From Desulfovibrionaceae bacterium (lineage in GTDB: Bacteria > Desulfobacterota > Desulfovibrionia > Desulfovibrionales > Desulfovibrionaceae), in NCBI GenBank assembly GCA_017613475.1, contig JAGADT010000169.1:1-5622 (forward strand): 5,622 nt of DNA. Direction: 5' to 3'. Both the position numbers and the translations under genes were made by a program. This document shows, one piece after another, positions 1-3,889 of this stretch; the first letter of the stretch is position 1, and each line of letters opens with the position of its first letter. The notes under the pieces were generated by a model. The model ran no database searches. It was not told where the DNA came from and was given only the letters and a program-made list of their open reading frames with translations.

Positions 1-21
1 AACCCGGGGGACGTGCCCCAT

Positions 22-59
22 GGGGAGGAAGGTATTCGCGTACTTTCCTCCCTTCCTTT
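22..59 (+). terminator. Hairpin of repeat copy 1, possible rightward terminator
   Basis: Arms 22-34 and 41-53 pair over 13 positions, with G·U wobbles at 22/53 and 31/44, around the six-base loop TTCGCG. The hairpin is followed by TTCCTTT, a modest U-rich tail, so on the plus strand it could terminate a transcript entering from the left of the window. Read leftward, the same hairpin would lie at the 5' end of an RNA started from the promoter at 57-85. The weak U-tract keeps the terminator reading uncertain; the hairpin itself is clear. Confidence 0.45.
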
Positions 60-85
60 ATGCGCATTATTTAGCCTTCCGTCAA
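57..85 (-). promoter_or_regulatory. Candidate leftward promoter in repeat copy 1
   Basis: On the minus strand TTGACG (80-85) and CATAAA (57-62) are separated by exactly 17 bases, close to a sigma-70 promoter. The same elements and spacing are kept in copy 2 (384-412), while several spacer bases differ. Transcription would start near base 50, run through the hairpin 53-22 and leave the window to the left. Its product, if any, is not visible here. Confidence 0.4.
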
Positions 86-99
86 GGGCGGCAAGCCGG

Positions 100-132
100 C
101 CAGGCAGGGAAACGGCGTTGCCCTCCGCCTGG
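100..132. other. Strong hairpin between repeat copy 1 and the peptide gene
   Basis: CCAGGC (100-105) pairs with GCCTGG (127-132). AGGG (106-109) pairs with CCCT (121-124), leaving a two-base bulge. AAC/GTT (111-113/117-119) can close the top. There is no U-tract on either side, so it does not look like a simple intrinsic terminator. It overlaps the candidate -35 element of the peptide gene (118-123) and could act as a DNA dyad or as the end of an upstream structured RNA. It is not part of the repeated block. Confidence 0.4.
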
Positions 133-146
133 GATACGGGTATTGT
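118..146 (+). promoter_or_regulatory. Candidate promoter of the small-peptide gene
   Basis: TTGCCC (118-123) and TATTGT (141-146) lie 17 bases apart, each matching four of six sigma-70 consensus positions. A start near 153 would put the first leader bases exactly at the long-range pairing arm 154-169. The fit of position supports it; the individual hexamers are mediocre. Confidence 0.35.
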
Positions 147-163
147 CCAGCCCGTGGGCATGT

Positions 164-178
164 TCTCCGAAAGGAGGT
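164..178 (+). promoter_or_regulatory. Shine-Dalgarno hairpin of the peptide gene
   Basis: AAAGGAGGT (170-178) is close to a full anti-16S match and ends seven bases before ATG 186, which fixes the start of the peptide gene. CTCC (165-168) just upstream can fold on GGAG (173-176) with a GAAA tetraloop, extended by the T164·G177 wobble, hiding the ribosome site. CTCC can instead pair with GGAG at 331-334 in the long-range helix, so the two states exclude each other and could form a translational switch. Confidence 0.55.
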
Positions 179-185
179 CAAGCCT

Positions 186-266
186 ATGCCGCACTTTCTC
201 CGGGCAGTGCTGGTCAACGTGATTGGCCGCCTGCTGGTTGCTTTGGTCAAGCGTTTGTTTGATTAA
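186..266 (+). CDS. 26-residue hydrophobic, basic peptide; candidate type I toxin
   Basis: The frame opens with ATG at 186 behind a strong GGAGG site and ends with TAA at 264-266. The product is 26 residues: MPHFLRAVL at the N-terminus, a core rich in V, L, I and A, and a basic end VKRLFD. Basic residues at 6, 15, 22 and 23 punctuate the hydrophobic run, giving a cationic membrane-seeking or amphipathic helix. No known family was recognised, but size and character recall type I toxin peptides such as TisB. The gene lies between two repeat copies, its ribosome site can be folded away, and a leftward terminator begins just beyond its stop, implying an opposing RNA over its 3' untranslated region. 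Membrane toxicity is inferred. A leader peptide or chance frame is possible, though such a ribosome site is unlikely by chance. Confidence 0.5.
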   Translation: MPHFLRAVLVNVIGRLLVALVKRLFD

Positions 267-306
267 ATAAAAACCGCCCGGTGAGAGTTCGCGGCTCTCA
301 CCGGGC
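264..306 (-). terminator. Leftward intrinsic terminator
   Basis: A perfect 12-bp stem pairs 276-287 with 295-306 around a seven-base loop. On the minus strand it is followed by GG and then TTTTTATTT, the classic U-tract. On the plus strand it is followed by ATAGTTC, so it is mainly a leftward terminator. No annotated gene on the minus strand needs it, which is the main reason to postulate a small RNA starting in repeat copy 2. Confidence 0.65.
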
Positions 307-378
307 ATAGTTCAAAGAGTCCAAAAACTCGGAGAATGTGCCCATACAGGGGAAGAGGGTGTTGACGCACTCCCTTCC
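267..378 (-). ncRNA. Candidate antisense RNA opposite the peptide mRNA 3' region
   Basis: A promoter-like TTGACG-N17-CATAAA (412 to 384) would start transcription leftward near 378. A strong intrinsic terminator ends it near 267, giving about 112 nt. The RNA would open with a hairpin (positions 377 to 352), carry a small GAGT/ACTC hairpin (330 to 317), and end in the 12-bp terminator stem. It contains no convincing reading frame. It would be fully complementary to the 3' untranslated region of the presumed peptide mRNA and end at the peptide stop codon, the geometry of txpA/ratA and bsrG/SR4-type loci. It also contains UUCUCC (337 to 332), which could pair with the peptide's Shine-Dalgarno in trans. 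Both ends are predicted and expression is unknown. It could instead be a cis-encoded RNA with another role. Confidence 0.45.
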
Positions 379-389
379 CCTTCTTTATG
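349..389 (+). terminator. Hairpin of repeat copy 2, possible terminator of the peptide mRNA
   Basis: Arms 349-361 and 368-380 form 13 positions with a single A×C mismatch (356/373) and one G·U wobble (358/371) around the loop TTGACG. The following TTCTTTAT gives a moderate U-tail on the plus strand. This is the first plausible rightward terminator after the peptide gene, giving an mRNA of roughly 153-388 that covers the whole antisense RNA. Read leftward, the hairpin sits at the 5' end of that RNA. Confidence 0.45.
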
Positions 390-412
390 CGCATTATTCC
401 GCCTTTCGTCAA
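384..412 (-). promoter_or_regulatory. Candidate leftward promoter of the antisense RNA (repeat copy 2)
   Basis: On the minus strand TTGACG (407-412, five of six matches to the -35 consensus) and CATAAA (384-389, four of six to the -10) are 17 bases apart. The predicted start is about base 377-378, at the foot of the hairpin. Conservation of both hexamers and spacing in copy 1 is the best support. Confidence 0.45.
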
Positions 413-426
413 GGGCGGCAAGCCGG

Positions 427-539
427 GCTGCCTTGCGCCATTTGGCCCCTTGCCTATGGCAAAAGCCTTTGCGGAAAGCACGGCAAAGGCGGCACTGCCG
501 CTGCTCGGGCGTGCGTTCCGCCTTGCAAAATAAAATAAG
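427..539 (+). other. Structured stretch with a possible 25-residue reading frame
   Basis: This stretch follows repeat copy 2 and contains several short perfect hairpins: TTGCC/GGCAA (450-454/458-462), GCCTTTGC/GCAAAGGC (465-472/483-490) and GCGGC/GCCGC (489-493/497-501). The frame ATG 456 to TAA 533 would encode a 25-residue Ala/Leu-rich basic peptide that begins MAKAFAEST and ends FRLAK. It has no Shine-Dalgarno, and its ATG sits in the loop and arm of the first hairpin. Its length and position behind a repeat copy mirror the peptide at 186-266, so it may be a decayed or sibling unit. I do not call it a gene. Confidence 0.25.
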
Positions 540-646
540 TTATTACAGTATGTTACAATTTCGTCGCAAAAAACGTCGCAAAACTGGCTTGTTTTATAGC
601 CAAAAACGTTACAAAATCGCTTTGTCTGGATCTTAAAAACGTTACA
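540..646 (+). repeat. Helically phased AACGTTACAAAA-like repeats before the ATPase gene
   Basis: The octamer ACGTTACA occurs at 606-613 and 639-646. Variants are ACGTCGCA (573-580), TCGTCGCA (561-568), ATGTTACA (550-557) and TTATTACA (540-547). Most are followed by an A-rich run. The last three are exactly 33 bases apart and the earlier ones 10-12 bases apart, so all lie near multiples of one helical turn. The stretch is AT-rich in a GC-rich setting and ends about 12 bases before the GGGGAGG ribosome site of the ATPase gene. A weak promoter, TTGTTT (589-594) and CAAAAT (612-617), is embedded. The likely role is a cooperative operator or promoter array for the ATPase gene; the binding protein is unknown. 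Confidence 0.6.
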
Positions 647-669
647 TTTTGATCTGCCGGGGAGGCATC

Positions 670-2049
670 ATGCTTCAGCGCCTTTTTTATGACAAGCTCC
701 TTGCCTGGAAGCAAAGGAGAAGCAGGAAAGCCATGCTTGTGGCCGGAGCAAGGCAGACGGGGAAGACATCTCTCATCCGCAAATTCGGCATGGAGCAATA
801 CGCCTGCCTTGCGGAGATCAATTTTATTGAAACGCCGAGGGCCGCCGATATTTTTCGTGGCGATCTTGACGCGAACAGCATCACCGCAGGCATTACCGCG
901 CTGCTTGGCCGCCCCCTTGAACCGGGGAATACGCTTGTTTTTTTAGATGAAATACAGGAATGCCCGGAAGCCAGGACGGCAATCAAGTTCCTGGTGGAAG
1001 ACGGGCGCTTTGATTACATAGAATCAGGTTCCCTCCTGGGCGTAAACAGCCGGGAGGCGCGTTCCTATCCCGTGGGATTTGAAGAGATGGAACGCATGTA
1101 CCCCATGAACCTGGAAGAATTTGCCCTGGCAAACGGCGTGCAGCCGGAAATTTTTGCGCTCCTGCGCCAGTCTTTTGCTGAGGGCACGCCGGTCGCTCCC
1201 GCTGTGCATGAGGCCATGCTGCGGCTGTTCAGGCTGTACATGATAGTGGGAGGGATGCCTGCGGTTGTGCAGGAATTTGTAAACAGCCATGACCTGGGAA
1301 GCGTTGCCCGGCTCCAGCGGGAGATACTGAGCGCCTACCGGCTGGATATTGCGAAGTATTCCGAGCGCAGCAAGGACAAAATCCGCGATATTTTTGATAG
1401 GATCCCGTCCCAGCTGGATGATAAAAACAGGCGTTTCATGCTGTCTGCCATCAAGAGCACGGCGCGCCTGCAGCGCCATGAAGAAAGCTTTGTGTGGCTG
1501 CGGGATGCCGGAGTGGCGCTTCCATGCTACAATGTTTCCAGCCCAACGCTTCCCCTGCGCCTGAATGAGCAGCGGACGCTCTTCAAGCTGTTTTTGTCAG
1601 ATACGGGCTTGCTTTGCGCCGCCGGCATGGATAATGTGCAGCCCGCGATTCTCAATGGTGATCTTTCCGTCAACGAAGGGAGCATCCTGGAAAACAGCTT
1701 TGCCCAGAGTTTTGCGGAAAAGGGCTTCCCTCTTCATTATTTCACGAAGCAGCGCTATGGGGAAGTCGATTTTATTCTCAGCTTCCAGAACCGCTGCCTT
1801 CCCGTAGAAATAAAGTCCGGCCGATCGTATAAGAGCCACGCCGCGCTGGACAACATTTTGCAGGTCAGCGAATGGGATATCCGCGAGGCCTGGGTGTTTT
1901 GCATGGGCAATGTGGAGAGGGTGGGAAAAGTCCTGTATCTGCCGTGGTATATGGCGATGTTCATGGAGCATGCGCCGGCGGCAGCGCCCGGATTCAGCGT
2001 TGATCTTTCTGTCCTCACGCAGCCGGGCAAAAGCGGGTCCATGGGGTAG
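670..2049 (+). CDS. AAA_14/DUF4143-type ATPase with PD-(D/E)XK-like C-terminus
   Basis: The 459-residue protein is a P-loop ATPase of the widespread AAA_14 plus DUF4143 family. Seen in sequence: Walker A GARQTGKT (residues 26-33), Walker B LVFLDE (89-94), and ESGSLLG (118-124) at the usual sensor-like position. Near the C-terminus lies YGEVDFIL (363-370) followed by PVEIKSG (378-384). D367, E380 and K382 have the spacing of a restriction-nuclease-like fold, and NEGSILENSF upstream is the family's usual acidic helix. Length is typical. ATG 670 is chosen because GGGGAGG (659-665) precedes it by four bases; TTG 649, farther upstream, overlaps the repeat array. Members are often mobile or strain-specific; cellular roles are poorly known, and nuclease activity is inferred, not established. 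The repeats at 540-646 probably control it. No clear terminator follows. Confidence 0.9.
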   Translation: MLQRLFYDKLLAWKQRRSRKAMLVAGARQTGKTSLIRKFGMEQYACLAEINFIETPRAADIFRGDLDANSITAGITALLGRPLEPGNTLVFLDEIQECPEARTAIKFLVEDGRFDYIESGSLLGVNSREARSYPVGFEEMERMYPMNLEEFALANGVQPEIFALLRQSFAEGTPVAPAVHEAMLRLFRLYMIVGGMPAVVQEFVNSHDLGSVARLQREILSAYRLDIAKYSERSKDKIRDIFDRIPSQLDDKNRRFMLSAIKSTARLQRHEESFVWLRDAGVALPCYNVSSPTLPLRLNEQRTLFKLFLSDTGLLCAAGMDNVQPAILNGDLSVNEGSILENSFAQSFAEKGFPLHYFTKQRYGEVDFILSFQNRCLPVEIKSGRSYKSHAALDNILQVSEWDIREAWVFCMGNVERVGKVLYLPWYMAMFMEHAPAAAPGFSVDLSVLTQPGKSGSMG

Positions 2050-2149
2050 CGCGGCCCGGCCTTTACAATAAGCTTTCATTCAATACGCATTATAACGGCG
2101 GCAGCGCATAATCATTGCCTCTGCCAAAATCAAAGATGGAGGACCATGG

Positions 2150-2953
2150 ATGGGCAAGCGTTTTTTAAGCCTTTTGGCGTGCCTGCTGTTTGCTGCCTGC
2201 ATGTTTGCGGGCGTTTGCGCCGCTGAGCAGGGCGGCATGATCACCTCGCTTTCCGAGGTGAAGCCGGAAATCTTCCAGGCGCAGATGGATGACGGGAGCG
2301 GCAGGCCGGCCGTGCAGCCGCACTATCCTGGCGTGCTTTCCGGCCTCATTGAGCATGGCCTGAAAGGTGTCTTGGACGTGAAGCAGCAGCACCCGGTGTT
2401 TGGGAACGCGGCGCTGGATAAGACGGTGCTTTCCGCCATACAGGGCAGCCTGTCCGCATTTACTGCAGAGCGCCTTGAGGATTACAGCGATGAAGTGGCA
2501 GATGCGGATACGCCTGTCCGCCTCTGGCAGCACCAGGGCAAATACCTGCTGTTTTCATCAGGCCCCGACTGCGTGACCGTGCATTTGGCTTCGTATGTCT
2601 ACAGGGGCGGCGTGCACGGCGGCAACACGCATATGGCGCTGGTGCTCTCAAGGAAAACGGGCAGGCAGCTTGGCCTTGGAGACATGTTTGCGGATGCCAA
2701 TATGGCCGTGAGCCTGATGAGCCAGTGGGCCACGGAAAAGCTTGCCGCGTCGCTTGGCGCGGCTTTTGAAAAAGCCGGCGCGGAGCCCAGGCCGGAAAAC
2801 TTCACGAGGATCATTCCTGTGCAAGATGGCCTGGTGATGGTTTATGAGGAATACCAGGTCGCGCCGTATGCCTCAGGGATGCAGGTGGTGAAGATGCCGC
2901 TTAACGCCCTGGAAAAGGCCGGGCCCAAGCCGGGAGTCTGGGGCGCAAGGTAA
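2150..2953 (+). CDS. Exported DUF4163/DUF3298 (RsiV-like) protein, paralogue 1
   Basis: This 267-residue protein begins with a signal peptide: MGKR, a hydrophobic stretch to about residue 22, and a likely signal peptidase I site at VCA-AE (24/25). The region around residues 58-104, with PVFGNAALDKTV, resembles DUF4163. Residues 132-260 resemble DUF3298: SYVYRGGVHGGN (148-159), then LGLGDMFAD (174-182) and FTRIIPVQDGLVMVYEEY (218-235). The pattern matches extracytoplasmic domains such as that of Bacillus RsiV, which binds lysozyme; no ligand can be assigned here. There is no transmembrane anchor or sigma-factor partner, so it is probably periplasmic or surface-located. GGAGG (2138-2142) supports ATG 2150; the ATG at 2146 is out of frame. 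A paralogue follows 75 bases downstream, probably in the same operon. Confidence 0.75.
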   Translation: MGKRFLSLLACLLFAACMFAGVCAAEQGGMITSLSEVKPEIFQAQMDDGSGRPAVQPHYPGVLSGLIEHGLKGVLDVKQQHPVFGNAALDKTVLSAIQGSLSAFTAERLEDYSDEVADADTPVRLWQHQGKYLLFSSGPDCVTVHLASYVYRGGVHGGNTHMALVLSRKTGRQLGLGDMFADANMAVSLMSQWATEKLAASLGAAFEKAGAEPRPENFTRIIPVQDGLVMVYEEYQVAPYASGMQVVKMPLNALEKAGPKPGVWGAR

Positions 2954-2963
2954 GCCGGGCAGG

Positions 2964-2989
2964 GCGCGCTGGGGGGCAATCCTGCGCGC
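2964..2989. other. GC-rich hairpin between the two paralogues
   Basis: GCGCGC (2964-2969) pairs with GCGCGC (2984-2989). After a T·T mismatch, GG/CC (2971-2972/2981-2982) extends the stem around an eight-base loop. No U-run follows, so it is not a convincing terminator. It could modulate relative expression or mRNA stability of the two genes. Confidence 0.3.
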
Positions 2990-3028
2990 AGCCTTCCATA
3001 AAGCATGATCTGAAGCTGAGGGATTACT

Positions 3029-3835
3029 ATGGGCAAACGGGTTTTCTGCCTTCTGGCCTGCCTGCTGCTTATCGCCTGCTGTTCTGCGGGCGCCTGCGCC
3101 GCTGAGCCGGGCGGCATGGCCACCACGCTTTCCGCAGTAAAGCCGGAGATGATTCAGCCGGATGGCTATGAGCAGGATTTTTACAAGTCCTTCCCGCGGC
3201 CGCGTTACAGGGGCGTGGAATCCCGCCTCATCATGCATGAGGTGAAGGATGCCTTGGAGGTGAAGCAGTGGTGTCCGGTGTTCGGGAACGCGGCGCTGGA
3301 TAAGGCTGTTTCCGCTTCCCTGAAGGGCCGTCTGTCCGGCTTTCTTGAAAAGGACAAGGCCTTTGCCGGTTCCGGCAATGGGGAGGAAGGCCCCTCCCGT
3401 TCCTGGTGGAAGGGCACATACCGGCTTTTTTCCTCTGGCCCCGGCTGCGTGACTGTGCATTTTTCGTCGTACGTCTGCCATTCCTACAACGCGCACGGCG
3501 CAACCCTGCACAAGACGCTCGTGTTTTCAGAGAAGAGGGGCAGGCTCCTTGGCCTTGGAGATCTCTTTGCGGATGCCAATATGGCCGTGCGCCTGATGAG
3601 CCAGTGGGCAACAAAGAAGCTCTCCGCAGCGCTTGGAGAGAGCTTTTTCAGCAACGGCGTGGAGCCTAAGCCGGAAAATTTCACGCGGCTCATTCCGGTG
3701 CGGGATGGGCTGGTGATGGTTTTTCCGGAATATCAGGCCGCGCCGTTCGGCATGGGGGCGCAGGTGGTGAAGATGCCGCTTAACGCCCTGGAAAAGGCCG
3801 GGCCAAAGCCGGAAGTCTGGGGCGCAAGGCACTAG
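3029..3835 (+). CDS. Exported DUF4163/DUF3298-like protein, paralogue 2 (diverged motif)
   Basis: This 268-residue protein is a tandem duplicate of the preceding gene. Identical or near-identical stretches include the N-terminal MGKR, PVFGNAALDK (83-92), FADANMAV, LMSQWAT and the last 25 residues (KMPLNALEKAG, then KP and VWGAR). The signal peptide differs: LIAC (14-17) fits a lipoprotein box, so this copy may be lipidated at Cys17. Cleavage at ACA-AE (24/25), as in its twin, is an alternative. Where paralogue 1 has GGVHGG, this protein has SYNAHGA (152-158), losing the double glycine. The segment at about residues 44-60 and the loop at 106-127 are also unlike the twin. GAGGGA (3018-3023) lies five bases before ATG 3029. 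The same class of ligand-binding or envelope role is likely, with specificity possibly altered. Confidence 0.72.
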   Translation: MGKRVFCLLACLLLIACCSAGACAAEPGGMATTLSAVKPEMIQPDGYEQDFYKSFPRPRYRGVESRLIMHEVKDALEVKQWCPVFGNAALDKAVSASLKGRLSGFLEKDKAFAGSGNGEEGPSRSWWKGTYRLFSSGPGCVTVHFSSYVCHSYNAHGATLHKTLVFSEKRGRLLGLGDLFADANMAVRLMSQWATKKLSAALGESFFSNGVEPKPENFTRLIPVRDGLVMVFPEYQAAPFGMGAQVVKMPLNALEKAGPKPEVWGARH

Positions 3836-3880
3836 CGGCAGGCCGTTTGCATTCGCCTCAGCATGGTAGAGGCCTGCGCT
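3834..3880. terminator. Possible stem-loop between convergent genes
   Basis: GCAGGCC (3838-3844) is the exact reverse complement of GGCCTGC (3871-3877). AGC/GCT (3834-3836/3878-3880) extends the stem past one bulged G. The loop is 26 bases and no U-run follows on either strand. Its place between convergent stop codons (3835 plus, 3890 minus) suits a weak bidirectional terminator. Confidence 0.3.
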
Positions 3881-3889
3881 GAATGGATA

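Larger units (their letters stand above)
11..99 (+). repeat. Intergenic repeat, copy 1 (hairpin plus conserved leftward promoter block)
   Basis: This is the first of two direct copies (the other is 336-426). The most conserved part is CTTTATGCGCATTATT (56-71), followed two bases later by GCCTT-n-CGTCAAGGGC and GGCAAGCCGG. The left part forms a 13-pair hairpin (22-53) whose sequence has diverged between copies while the pairing is kept. The copies start at a shared GTGCCC and stop resembling each other just after GCAAGCCGG. There is no coding potential, transposase or target-site duplication. It could be a dispersed extragenic element, or the shared part of a tandem RNA cassette, which I prefer because it contains both promoter-like and terminator-like parts. 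Confidence 0.8.
154..345 (+). other. Long-range RNA helix enclosing the peptide gene (154-169 with 330-345)
   Basis: GTGGGCATGTTCTCCG (154-169) can pair along all 16 positions with CGGAGAATGTGCCCAT (330-345) if three G·U wobbles are allowed. The arms flank the peptide gene and the 276-306 hairpin, so the 5' end of the presumed mRNA could pair with its 3' untranslated region. A second, shorter match lies inside: CTATGCC (184-190, covering the start codon) is the exact complement of GGCATAG (304-310). Such 5'-3' folding is known in type I toxin mRNAs such as hok; its use here is inferred. Confidence 0.45.
336..426 (+). repeat. Intergenic repeat, copy 2
   Basis: This is the second copy of the unit at 11-99, in the same orientation and about 325 bases downstream. 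It carries the hairpin 349-380, the same CTTTATGCGCATTATT block (383-398) and the same TTGACG/CATAAA spacing on the minus strand. Compared with copy 1, three hairpin base pairs are changed on both sides so pairing is retained. This points to selection on structure rather than a recent copy. Confidence 0.8.

Noticed and set aside
13..262. Two overlapping rightward frames of 69 and 80 codons across repeat copy 1 and the peptide region
   Set aside because: They cross the hairpins, lack ribosome sites, show no family features and overlap the better-supported 186-266 frame in another phase.
263..481. Leftward 72-codon frame covering repeat copy 2
   Set aside because: It runs through the promoter-like and terminator-like elements and the compensated hairpin, has a GTG start without a clear ribosome site, and has unremarkable composition. 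Structure explains the conservation better.
338..636. Rightward frames of 66 and 67 codons after repeat copy 2
   Set aside because: No ribosome sites; they are in different phases through hairpins and the repeated operator-like region. Similarity to the copy 1 frame (LYAHY, AFRQGRQAG) merely reflects the DNA repeat.
1..640. Insertion sequence or MITE
   Set aside because: The two copies are direct, their edges lack terminal inverted repeats and target duplications, and no transposase remnant was found.
540..646. CRISPR array
   Set aside because: The repeated core is only about 8-12 bases, intervals are multiples of about 11 bases, and no cas gene is present.
649..669. TTG upstream start for the ATPase
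   Set aside because: It lies in the repeat array without a ribosome site, whereas ATG 670 has GGGGAGG at good spacing and MLQRLFYDKLL is the usual family beginning.
553..798. Leftward 81-codon frame with an 11-residue periodic VTFL-like pattern
   Set aside because: The periodicity is the translation of the 33-base DNA repeat, and the frame overlaps the start of the clear ATPase gene.
1597..2079. Leftward 160-codon frame opposite the ATPase C-terminus
   Set aside because: It overlaps the DUF4143 region with its conserved motifs and has no recognisable domain.
2050..2149. TTTACA (2062-2067) and TATAAC (2091-2096) as a promoter for the first DUF3298-type gene
   Set aside because: The spacing of 23 bases is too long, so no promoter could be supported in this gap.
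2873..3511. Leftward 212-codon frame opposite the duplicated genes
   Set aside because: It is the antisense shadow of GC-rich coding sequence. The plus-strand frames have signal peptides, ribosome sites and conserved domains, and this frame has none.
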